NCBI GenBank assembly: GCA_020746105.1
Contig: CM036631.1
Coordinates: forward strand, 15,163,058 to 15,227,057
Length of the DNA stretch: 64,000 bases
Source: Trogon surrucura
Lineage: Eukaryota > Chordata > Aves > Trogoniformes > Trogonidae
Direction: 5' to 3'
The translations under genes were made by a program, and so were the position numbers. Numbering within the stretch: position 1 is the stretch's first letter; every line of letters begins with the position of its first letter. This document shows, piece after piece, positions 14,177 to 22,875 of this stretch. A model generated the notes under the pieces. The model saw only the letters and a program-made list of their open reading frames with translations, was not told where the DNA came from and searched no databases.

Positions 14177-15856
14177 CTGAAAACAGCAGAAGCTCATTAA
14201 TAAGGGTCTGTAGGAATGAAATAGATATTGTGGCTATGAGATGTGTTGCCATTTGACACGTATTTTTATAGATAAGAAGAAAATAAATAACCTGAGAAAA
14301 TAAGTTATTAAAATAGTTCTGTACGTATGACAAGGTTTTGGGTTTTTCACGGTGTGTTAGAACAGAAAGAGTATGCAGGCGTAACAAAAAAAAAATATTA
14401 GAGGAATGTAAGAAGTAAACTGAATTTTTAAGAAACTGTACTGCAGAAATTCCGTACTTGAGAGGTCAGATTTTGCAGAAAATTTGTTAGCTCAAAAAGA
14501 AATTCGATTCTTAGGCTTAAAATCAGTCCGGATATCATTGAGTTACTGGAAGGCCATGAAATAACTTTAGAAAACAGTAATTTATTCAGATCAGCACTTA
14601 GCTGCCACTCAGAAACAGAACTACCAACTTCAGAAAACATCCCAAGAAAATTCCTCGGGGAAGACTGGAAAACCAAATGGGCAATGACTCCATCTACAGG
14701 AATCGAGAAGTAAACAGAATAAGGTTGTCCTTCCCATCCTCTCCATCCAGAAAAGGCCAGAACTTTCAGTAAAAGGGACACTGAAAAAAATCACCACGGA
14801 TCATGGCTCATAGCACCCCGATAAAAACTGTTCATTTTCACACACACTTGATTAAAGAAAACGGAAGCATGTCGGTGCCGTCACCAGAAGGAAGATCTGT
14901 ACTGCAGGACTCTTTACGAACTGATATCAATTATGACACACACGTCAACAGTCTTGAAAAAAAGTCAAGTTATCCCCCAAATTCTATTTTTTTAAAAGGT
15001 GTATTTTAGACCCAATTGAAGAATTTGGCTTGACAAGACTTTTGAAAAGAAAACAAAATGAAGACGGCAATTAATTAAGAAGCAGATGTTTTAACAGATG
15101 TTTCATTATTTACAGTTACATCTCGCGACTTGTGTTTTCCTAATTCAACGCAATATCATACCTGCCATGTTTTAATATGGTTGTAAAACTCATTCCCTCC
15201 CCACCCATCCATGCAAAGAGAGTCTAAAATGCCATCAGACCAGATGGTTCCATCATTTGTGAACTTCTACACAAGTTGTAAAGACCAGAGAATCCGGTAC
15301 CTTCTGTATAGTCTATAGAGACATTTCCACAGTATATCCCAAATATTTCTTATTTAATTCAAATATAAATTCTAGCAAAACAGCAATACATTCCGAATAA
15401 GAAACAAATATTTAGATACAATACCCCCAAAAAAAACCAGTAGAATATGACGTTTTATTTTCTAATTAATATGTATACTCTCGATACCTACAATGAGCAG
15501 CCTTATTTGTAATCAGTGAATAAAACACAAATAAGAGAGTTTTTAATTACGTTCTTTCTAGTTTCTAAGTCCACTGCTTAAACCCCGTCACACTTCATTG
15601 CATATTAAATAAATCAAATGTAAAATAACAAGCAATGTTCCTCTTCAGTGTAACTTGCATCTGTAGATCTACAATAATGGGAAATTTATCCCAAACACGT
15701 TTATTAAAAGTGAGGAAACTCGCATCTCAGGAAAACCTAACACCCGACCGATAAGTTTCTTCAACAGAAATCTCAACAAGCCTCTGTTTCCATGGATGGA
15801 CATGAAAGATTTCGCATTTGTACCTCGACGGCGCCTTTGTGCTGCTGGTGACATAC
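14177..15856 (-). other. SHANK2 intron between coding exons 7 and 8
   Basis: A 1680-bp AT-rich intron. I see no repeat family, RNA gene or extra exon in it. Confidence 0.85.
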
Positions 15857-15973
15857 CTGGTTGTACAGGGCACAGATGTGCAGCGCCGTGTTCCCCGAGG
15901 CGTTCTGTGCGCACATATCGGCGCCGTAGAAGAGGAGGTGCTCCAGATGTTGGACGTGGCCGTACCGGCAAGC
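15857..15973 (-). CDS. SHANK2: SHANK2 coding exon 7: ankyrin repeats 5 and 6
   Basis: A 117-bp exon, phase 0 at both ends, coding residues 304-342. It starts ACRYGHVQHLEHLLFYGADM and ends TALHICALYNQ. These motifs are nearly invariant in all Shank proteins. It is GC-rich and CpG-rich (for example tacggcgccgatatg on the coding strand) compared with the AT-rich introns around it. The acceptor is ctctgcgcag and the donor is gtatgt. Reading frames longer than the exon on either strand here run into intron and are not separate genes. Confidence 0.96.
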
Positions 15974-18460
15974 CTGCGCAGAGGTGCATTCACAGTTTGG
16001 TTATTATACAATCTAGGCGAGCGTTACCGGGTAAAGATTTTGAGCAGAGAAGATGGTATTTACTGTCAAATATCTTTATTCAGCCTAATTTTTAGACTGG
16101 GGGGTTGGGGAACTAACACCCAGATGTGCAAACCTTCCTGAAAAAGTCAGCACGCGCACGTCAGATAGAGCAAGTCTGTGCGTAACTTTAAGCAACTGCG
16201 TATCTGAGGAATGGCAATTTGATTTATCACAAAAATACAAACTTCGACGCTTGGTGTACGCTAAGAGTCACAGTTGTCAACCGCGACGAGCAGGCAAAGA
16301 TGTTTTGGGGTTTTTTTTGGTCCTGCTCGTCTTTGGGAAGTTGTCCACTAGATGGCACTGAAGATGATCAGATTGCCAAAGCTCGTTTTTAAGGGGCGAA
16401 AACAGTTCGGGGAAAATTGGCCAAAATTCAAGTAATAATCTTCTTGATTCTGCGATGTCAAGTAGATACACAATACACCCAGGGACCAATCCAACAGTCA
16501 CACAAATTAAATTCTAGATCCTGAATCCTCAGAAATAAAACTCTACGAATGAGACTCCGGTGAAATGTGAAACTTTCCTGACAGGCAAGTAAGTTTAAGA
16601 AAAATCATGTTCTTTCCACTCAACAGCCTCATTTACTTGATTAACTTCTTCTCTATAGCACACTAACCCAGCACCTCCCAATTTGAAATGTTTTTAACTT
16701 TGTACCATCTCAGATCAGTGTCATTCCTCTATTTCAATATAGAATTTGAGCTAATTGATACAAGCATACTGACCTCAGTGGGAGTTACAGACATAAACAT
16801 CTTGCACCTTGGATCAGAATAATTAAGTGTACTGCTCAACACAGAAACTAAATCTATGACACATCCCAAATCCCAGTCTAGTATTCTAACCACTACAACT
16901 TTCCTTTCTCCATTTTCAATTTTTAACACAGAAAGGGGGAAAAAAAAGTGTTTATTAAATAGTTTATTCATTTACAAATTATTTGCTGAAACAGTTCAAA
17001 CACGGATGGATATCTCCAGAGGACATCCTTTTTATTACTATCCTACATAGTATGAAACACTACTTTACTAACCCAGAGGCTTAACTTCTACAGTTAAAGA
17101 CTGTGTTAGCATACGAAAAATATACTTGTTACCCATTATTTCCTTGCCATGAAAGGTAACTTTGCCTTCTTCGCACAGACAACATCATACGGGATCGTAT
17201 CATGTCATCATCTTTCCTAATTCACTGAGGAAAACCTTGTATTATTGATTACTGAAAACAGATTGCCTGTAATCCAGATGCAATTATTGATTTGTTTAGG
17301 ATTACAACCAAAGTAATGGGCTTGGAAAGCTCTGCTTCATTATGAGAAATAATAATTGTATGTGTGCAAGGCTGGGTTTTCAAAATAGGGAATTTTTCTC
17401 TATTTTTTCAGGAGTGCCACATGGGGTAATAACTTGATCTAGTCAATCCATTCCCCCCACATCCTCAGAAATGATAGTAGTAAATTAATCCTTCCTTTTT
17501 TCTGTACTAGAGATGGATCTAAACGACCTTGACTTGAACACACTCCCACAGTGAGAAAGCTCAGATGTTTGCCCAAACCTGGGTACCAAAAGTATCTCCC
17601 ATTTTATTCAGAGAAGAAGAAAGAAGAAGAAAGAAGAAGAAAGAAGAAGAAAGAAGAAGAAAGAAGAAGAAAGAAGAAGAAAGAAGAAGAAAGAAGAAGA
17701 AAGAAGAAGAAAGAAGAAGAAAGAAGAAGAAAGAAGAAGAAAGAAGAAGAAAGAAGAAGAAAGAAGAAGAAAGAAGAAGAAAGAAGAAGAAAGAAGAAGA
17801 AAGAAGAAGAAAGAAGAAGAAAGAAGAAGAAAGAAGAAGAAAGAAGAAGAAAGAAGAAGACAGTAATAAGAAGACGAAAATAAGAGAAGAAGAAGAGGAG
17901 AAGAAGAAGAAAAGTTCTGTACTAAAAAGATCAGTGCACAGAAAAGAAAGTGATCCTAAATAACCTAAGCAGGTCTTCCAAGTTGATTACTCATAGCTTT
18001 ATCTGATCATCCTTTCTGGTTTTTTATGACTACTCAAATTTATCTACAGAGAGGAAAGGCATAAAATAGTTGCAATGACATTGGGACTGTTGGAATGTCC
18101 AGACTTTCTGAATTGCTGAGTTCATCTCTATGCAAAGAGAAATTAATAAAGCATTCTTACACAACTGTTGCATAGTATTCAGATGCTTTTGGAGAAAACA
18201 AGATAAAAGAGTTAAAAAAAAACCCAAACATTATAGGTCTTTTTAAGAGATACAGTTGAAGTCTTTGGTAAGGAAGGAAGTTTACCTTCTACCTGGTGGA
18301 GCTGTGCCTGATGGGTTCTGGCACCACAGCCTCAAAGGAAGAAATTCCATACTGGTGTGTGCACCAAACACATCCAAACACCCTTCGAAAGACTATTTAA
18401 CCACGCCCAGCACCTTTCCTCACGCAACTTCAGCGTCAAGCAACACGGAATCTTTCCCAC
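15974..18460 (-). other. SHANK2 intron between coding exons 6 and 7
   Basis: A 2487-bp intron. Apart from the 10-bp purine repeat at 17613-17860 and its degenerate extension to about 17935, I see only AT-rich single-copy sequence. The boundaries are fixed by phase-0 exons on both sides. Confidence 0.85.
17613..17860 (+). repeat. Perfect 10-bp purine minisatellite (AAGAAGAAGA)n, about 24.8 copies
   Basis: Twenty-four uninterrupted identical units at 17621-17860 are preceded by eight matching bases. A degenerate purine extension continues to about 17935. It lies inside a SHANK2 intron, so the transcript carries the pyrimidine strand (UCUUCUUCUU)n. Lys/Glu/Arg open frames across it are artefacts of the repeat. 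Confidence 0.98.
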
Positions 18461-18628
18461 CTGATGAATTTCTTGCCATCCATTTTCGTCTTTGCAGCTG
18501 ACTGTCGCGTGTTCGTGAAGCAGCAGCTCACAGCAGTAAGGATCCCCTCCCACGATAGCCGTGTGGTACAGCGGTGTCAGGCCACAGCTGTCTTTGTAGT
18601 TGGGAGATGCTCCAAGCTCTAAAAGGGT
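18461..18628 (-). CDS. SHANK2: SHANK2 coding exon 6: ankyrin repeats 3 to 5
   Basis: A 168-bp exon, phase 0 at both ends, coding residues 248-303. It begins TLLELGASPNYKDSCG, continues LTPLYHTAIVGGDPYCCELL and ends DENGWQEIHQ. It completes the third ankyrin unit, spans the fourth and starts the fifth. The acceptor is gattgctttcag; the donor is gtggga, with G at +3. As remembered, mammalian SHANK2 has Tyr where this copy has Cys in KDSCG. The intron that follows in transcript order carries the long pyrimidine repeat described separately. Confidence 0.96.
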
Positions 18629-19422
18629 CTGAAAGCAATCACAAACTGTGAAAAAAAATATGTTTTGGAGGGACCTGTAACTCTAAAGGGCCTTTTCTAC
18701 CTGAAAAGAGTATTTATAAGGTTGATACTTGCTATAATGTCTATTTTTTGCTCGTTTTCATGAGTTGATAGTATGTGTCACAGCACAGATTAAGGTAAGC
18801 AAGAAGATCAGGGTCTAAAGAGTCTGCAGGGATAGCAAGGGAAGGATGAGTGGCAATGTCCAGTTTCCACCCTCTCATTAAGTTTGGAAACCTCAGTTCT
18901 GAAAATGCCGCATCACCTCTGCAACACATTCACCTCTTCCGTTACATGATGCTTTATCAAAAACGTCACGCAATTTGAATAGCTGTCAAAAGGAAATAAG
19001 CGAAAGCCATAAACATAAGACTCGGTCTAGAATATTAAAGTGATTTAAGAATCCCTGTTAAAATACAAAAGAAAACAGGAGAGACTGTGCTAAGATACAG
19101 TGTGTAATCCATGCCATTGGCATTTGCTTTCAAAGAGATAAGGAACAATAACGCTGGTCCAATTTCCTCAGACACGTCTTTGCCAATGTATCAATGAATA
19201 CGTTTAAATTTCACCACTTGTTCTTCCTACCAAAAAAAAAATCAGAAATGAAAAGGCCCTTTATTGAAAGCAAATCCTAAGATTTGAAAGCCACAAGAAA
19301 GCACTAGAACAAGTGCATATTAAAGGATTCATTAAGGACAATACAGTAATTAACCAAAAACATTCTCCTTTGTATTTTTTTTCTCAGAATAGAATGAATA
19401 ATTAGCTACTGAAAGCATTTAC
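18629..19422 (-). other. SHANK2 intron between coding exons 5 and 6
   Basis: A 794-bp AT-rich intron with GT-AG ends. Nothing else is recognisable in it. Confidence 0.85.
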
Positions 19423-19574
19423 CTTGAGGGTTACTTGGTTCTTGGCTCTGGCTGCTTTGTGCAGAGCTGTCATTCCATCTTTGGCTCTGAAGTCTAAATG
19501 TGCTCCTCCATTTTTCAGAGCTTTTACCACTTCTACTGTATTGTCAAGCTGAACCGCCAAAGTTAGGGGTGTTT
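19423..19574 (-). CDS. SHANK2: SHANK2 coding exon 5: ankyrin repeats 2 and 3
   Basis: Encodes the rest of codon 197 through residue 247 (152 bp, enters in phase 1, leaves in phase 0). It contains ETPLTLAVQLDNTVEVVKAL, the typical helix-turn-helix of an ankyrin unit, then KNGGAHLDFRAKDG and the next repeat's MTALHKAARAKNQVTLK. The TPLTLA and TALHKAA motifs correspond to the canonical ankyrin TPLHLAA. The acceptor is ttctttag and the donor is gtaaat. In the family the ankyrin region binds partners such as sharpin and alpha-fodrin. Confidence 0.96.
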
Positions 19575-19843
19575 CTAAAGAAGAGAATAGCACATACTTG
19601 AAGAAAAAAAAAAATGAGAAAACTAATGAAGTAAAGAACAGCTGCTTTTAAAAAGTTAAAAGTGCAATCCAAAGGAAATCATAAGTTATCAATTTTCTCC
19701 TTTGGACAGCAAAACCATACCAATTCCATCAGCCTATAGTTATGAAGGCAACAGAAGGAATGCGTGAGATTCAGCCTTTTAATCAGTTTAGGTTGAAGAA
19801 TCCCAAGGTTCTTATTTTATGCTGCTCAGTTTATTGTTCTGAC

Positions 19844-19952
19844 CTCCACTTTCCAGGTCATGATAGTTCGGGTCGAGCCCTCGGTCCAACATCTTCGTGA
19901 TTTTTTCCACTGAGAGATGGTGGACGTGGTCCATGAATTTTCTCAAATTAGC
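19844..19952 (-). CDS. SHANK2: SHANK2 coding exon 4: linker and first ankyrin-type repeat
   Basis: A 109-bp exon coding residues 161-196 plus the first base of codon 197, so it ends in phase 1. It starts ANLRKFMDHVHHLSVEK and continues with KMLDRGLDPNYHD, the family's first ankyrin-like unit. The acceptor is tctgtttcag. The donor gtcaga is atypical, with C at +3, but the split codon G|AA restores the conserved Glu of ETPLTLA in the next exon, which confirms the boundary. The following intron is only 269 bp, the shortest in the window. Confidence 0.93.
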
Positions 19953-20510
19953 CTGAAACAGAGGGTGACAAACGAATCATCCTCTAATTTTAAGAAGAAA
20001 ACTTCAACTAAAAGTGAAACTGTCTGTCAATCGATACCAATACCCATTGACATCACCGAGAGCACAAACCCCTCAGTTTATAATGTTCAAAAGTCACACG
20101 CAGTGAGAAGATCCTGGGGTTTATAGTTTCAAGGGAAAAAATGAGTGAAAGATTCATTCAATAAGAAATTAGGATGGTGTACAGTGATTATTATTATTAT
20201 TATTATGACCCACCACTGAGCCTAAAGACAGACACTGGCATTTTGGCAGCATGCTGAAAGCACGTTGTGTTTGCCAAATGAAGTTCATTTAAAATTAGTA
20301 GCATACGTATGGAATAGTCAAACGTGAATTCTTTTACAAGAGAAAATTCCAGATCACAATGCACGGGATCCTGTCGGTGCTGGAAGCACGTACTGGTTGT
20401 CGTTTGGCAATTAATCCAGGTAGTAACGAACTCCTGCTTATTTCCAGTTTCTCAGACGCATTGCTTTGCTCAGTCAACGATTGCTACCTTCTCTGGTAAA
20501 TTGGGCGTAC
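19953..20510 (-). other. SHANK2 intron between coding exons 3 and 4
   Basis: A 558-bp intron. It contains the (ATT)n microsatellite at 20187-20206 and otherwise nothing recognisable. Confidence 0.85.
20187..20206 (+). repeat. (ATT)n microsatellite
   Basis: Twenty bases of perfect ATT repeat in the intron between SHANK2 coding exons 3 and 4. Confidence 0.95.
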
Positions 20511-20582
20511 CTTCGTATGAAGCTTGGCCACCTGTTTTTCGTCAAGATTGAACTGCTTGTACACTCTCTTCTTGTATCGGAA
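20511..20582 (-). CDS. SHANK2: SHANK2 coding exon 3: end of SPN domain and linker
   Basis: A 72-bp exon coding residues 137-160, starting FRYKKRVYKQ and ending VAKLHTK, phase 0 at both ends. The basic FRYKKRVYKQ closes the SPN domain; the rest begins the linker to the ankyrin repeats. The acceptor is cccctccctcag and the donor is gtacgc. The same motif occurs in SHANK1-3, so alone it would identify only the family; the neighbouring exons make it SHANK2. Confidence 0.93.
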
Positions 20583-22064
20583 CTGAGGGAGGGGAGAAAA
20601 AAAAAAAGAAAAGGAATAAATTTAAAATGTCCTATTTTTGCTTCAAAACTCATAATATCATTTTCTGACCCTACCAGATTTAGGCAAAAATTCAAAAAAC
20701 ACTCAGTATTTCCTTATGAATAATCACCACTCTGCTTAACACTGTGGCATCATAGTTTTGCAGTTCACGAGAGCAAAACTCATAATCTTGTCTAAATATA
20801 CAGAAATGGAGGTGTACAGGGAATGAGATCGGCCTCTAGAATCTACATAAATAAGCATGAATTACAGTGAAAAAAAGCTTTTCCCTAAGGGTGTCTCTGC
20901 ACTTTCATTTATAGTGTCAGGCAGAAAGAAGAACTGGGGAGGTATGGTAGATAAATATATAAATAAATAAATAAATAGGTAAGATATTCCAAAATATTAA
21001 CTTAGCATCTCTGAATTTTTTTAATTATTTTTAGGAAAAGGATTCTTGAAAAACCCCTTAATCAGCATAGGCAAAATGTGAATAAGGTTCAGAGGATTGC
21101 CTCTTTTCCCAGCTGAAACTCACTCACATTTTACCCTGAACAGTTTACTACCCTGTGGCCGGAGTAGCAAGATCTATGGTAAAAATCATGGGATTTACAT
21201 AATTTACTATTATCTAATTGTACTATGGAGAATTCAAAGAATGCAGAATGTCTGTTGGACAAGGAGACTGTATTGAATGAGGCTTTAACTCCAGCTTTTC
21301 ACAAGACCCCTCTTAACCCCTGCATCGCCGCAGCGAGAAGAATCTTGCAAACAGCGAACACTCATGAAACAACCCAATGGAAAAAATAATAATGTGGTTA
21401 TTTGATTTGCTTATGGCTATACCATGGACATCAGTGCTGTGAAATAAACTCCTCAAAAAGTTGAGACTTGAAACTTTCGCTGGACCCCGGCTCTTTTTCT
21501 TCTTGGATTTGTGCTAGAGAGGAGGGAGTCTATTGACTGCGGGTTATTAGTGGCTGATGTGCCACCATACAAGCGATACCAAAATTAATTAAATGCAAGT
21601 TTCATGCCCCAGTTTTCCCGCTACCCTGTGTTTCAGTGTGGTCTGGCTCTGCTCCAGCGTTCGCCCAGTGCCGTGAGAGTTCTGCCCCGTTTATCCCGCA
21701 GCTGCACAGCCTCTGCGGGAGCAAAGAGAGGGGGGAGAATCCAGCGCCTACGTGGGATTCCCCACACGCACACACCCTCCCTTCCCTTACTGCCTTCCCA
21801 GAGGCAGAGAGAGGAGATCTGGGCCCTTTTTGCAGCTTTTAGGGGAGAAGATATGGGACAGGTCCACTGAGCAAGCACACGCCAGCACTTCCATGAGCAA
21901 GGAAGTTCCGAGTCCAGATTTGCCGATCGGTATTTCCCAAAAGCAATCCAGGTGGATGCAGAAATTCCAAACACAGCTTACTGGGTAGTTGGTAATGGAA
22001 TACAAATGTTAGAATGTATTACAACTAAGTGTATTAGAACTAAAAGTGTTAGAACTAAAAATAC
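20583..22064 (-). other. SHANK2 intron between coding exons 2 and 3
   Basis: A 1482-bp intron with an (AAAT)n run near 20951-20978. The patch at about 21640-21860 is richer in G and C and gives several overlapping open frames on both strands, with no recognisable protein family. Confidence 0.8.
20951..20978 (+). repeat. (AAAT)n microsatellite
   Basis: Short AAAT/ATAA run in the intron between SHANK2 coding exons 2 and 3, slightly interrupted by tatat. Confidence 0.85.
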
Positions 22065-22268
22065 CTCAAGTGAAGGAACTCCTTTATTGACTGGCTGTGG
22101 GTATTCCCTAAGAAGTCGTTCCTCATCCAAAAATTTCCCATCTCTGCCATTGCTTGCAGGCTGGAATAGTCCATAATTCAGCACATCTTTCAGACTCTGA
22201 TTCAAAGTGCACAAAATTCGTTGCTTTGCAACCCACACTGAAGCTTCTGGGTTAAACCTGATGCATTT
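22065..22268 (-). CDS. SHANK2: SHANK2 coding exon 2: core of SPN domain
   Basis: Encodes residues 69-136 (204 bp, phase 0 at both ends). It opens with KCIRFNPEASVWVAKQRIL and includes LNYGLFQPASNGRDGKFLDE, followed by the LLREYP segment, all hallmarks of the Shank SPN domain. The SPN domain has a ubiquitin-like/Ras-association fold; in the family it packs on the ankyrin repeats and binds active Ras or Rap. The acceptor is tttgcag before AAA TGC. The donor after GAG is gtattt, weaker than its neighbours. Differences from mammalian SHANK2 as I remember it are few (for example VNKGVPSLE near the end), in keeping with strong constraint. Confidence 0.95.
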
Positions 22269-22415
22269 CTGCAAACAGAAACGACACACACAAAAAAATC
22301 TATTTTATGAAAAAACATGTAAACAGTTTCTTATAGTCTATAATTTACAAATGTCATAAATGTACACAGATGAATAGCCGTGCCACTGAAGCTGCCGTGA
22401 TGGCATCTCATGGAG

Positions 22416-22700
22416 TGTCATGGTTTAAGGCCACCAGCAGCCACTCACTCACTCCACCCCTCCACAGTGTCACAGGGAGAAGAATCAGAAAGAAGTAAAA
22501 CTCATGGGTTGAGATGAGAAGAGATTAATAATTGAAACAGAATACATTGTAAATATTCTTGTAAATATAATATTAAGTAATATTAAATATTAATATAAGA
22601 ATGATAAAAATAATAATAATAGAAGGGAAAAATAAAGGAACATAACACAAAGAGAAAGAAAAGTGATGCACAGTGCCATTGCTCAGCCCTCTCTGAAACA
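22416..22700 (+). mobile_element. Truncated avian endogenous retrovirus LTR
   Basis: Begins TGTCATGGTTTAAGGCCA, followed by cagccactcactcactcc, an agaagaatcagaaag segment, actcatgggttgagat and an AT-rich stretch with ataataataata. This order matches a widespread avian LTR that starts TGTCATGGTTTAA, recognised from memory. The 3' part, including the closing ACA-type end, is missing; the sequence passes directly into a SINE. No retroviral coding sequence is seen nearby, so it is a solo or decayed LTR. The exact family name is uncertain. Confidence 0.6.
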
Positions 22701-22705
22701 GCTTT

Positions 22706-22875
22706 CAGGGGTTGAGTGTGGTGCTTGAAACACCAAAGGTCGTGAGTTCGATTCCCGTTCGGTTCTCACGTGTTGCCTGACACAGTCGAGAGGTGGTGTC
22801 CCTGCTCACAACAGGGAGGTTGGATTAAAATGATCTCTAAGGTCCCTTCCAGCCCAGGCCATTCTATGATTCTAC
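22706..22875 (+). mobile_element. tRNA-Ile-derived SINE with CR1-like tail (TguSINE1-like)
   Basis: The head, gagtgtggtgcttgaaacac followed by caaaggtcgtgagttcgattcccg, aligns with the 3' two thirds of tRNA-Ile (GTGGTGCTAATAACGCCAAG, then GGTTCGATCCCCG). It includes a polymerase III B box at 22745-22755 (AGTTCGATTCC). The tail from about 22800, with ggaggttggat, tctaaggtcccttccagccc and attctatgattct, is a CR1 3' end, which is how such SINEs use CR1 machinery. The tRNA 5' part with the A box is missing or overwritten at the LTR junction. TguSINE1-type elements were described from passerines, so this points to a passerine host. Confidence 0.72.

Noticed and set aside
15669-16141. Several open frames on both strands of about 100 codons
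   Set aside because: They are frame shadows of, or intron read-through from, the SHANK2 exon at 15857-15973.
17551-17963. Lys/Glu/Arg-rich open frames
   Set aside because: They are translations of the (AAGAAGAAGA)n repeat, on the strand opposite SHANK2, with no flanking coding sequence.
22706-22800. Functional tRNA-Ile gene
   Set aside because: The 5' acceptor arm and A box are missing and a CR1 tail follows, so it is a SINE remnant and not a tRNA gene.
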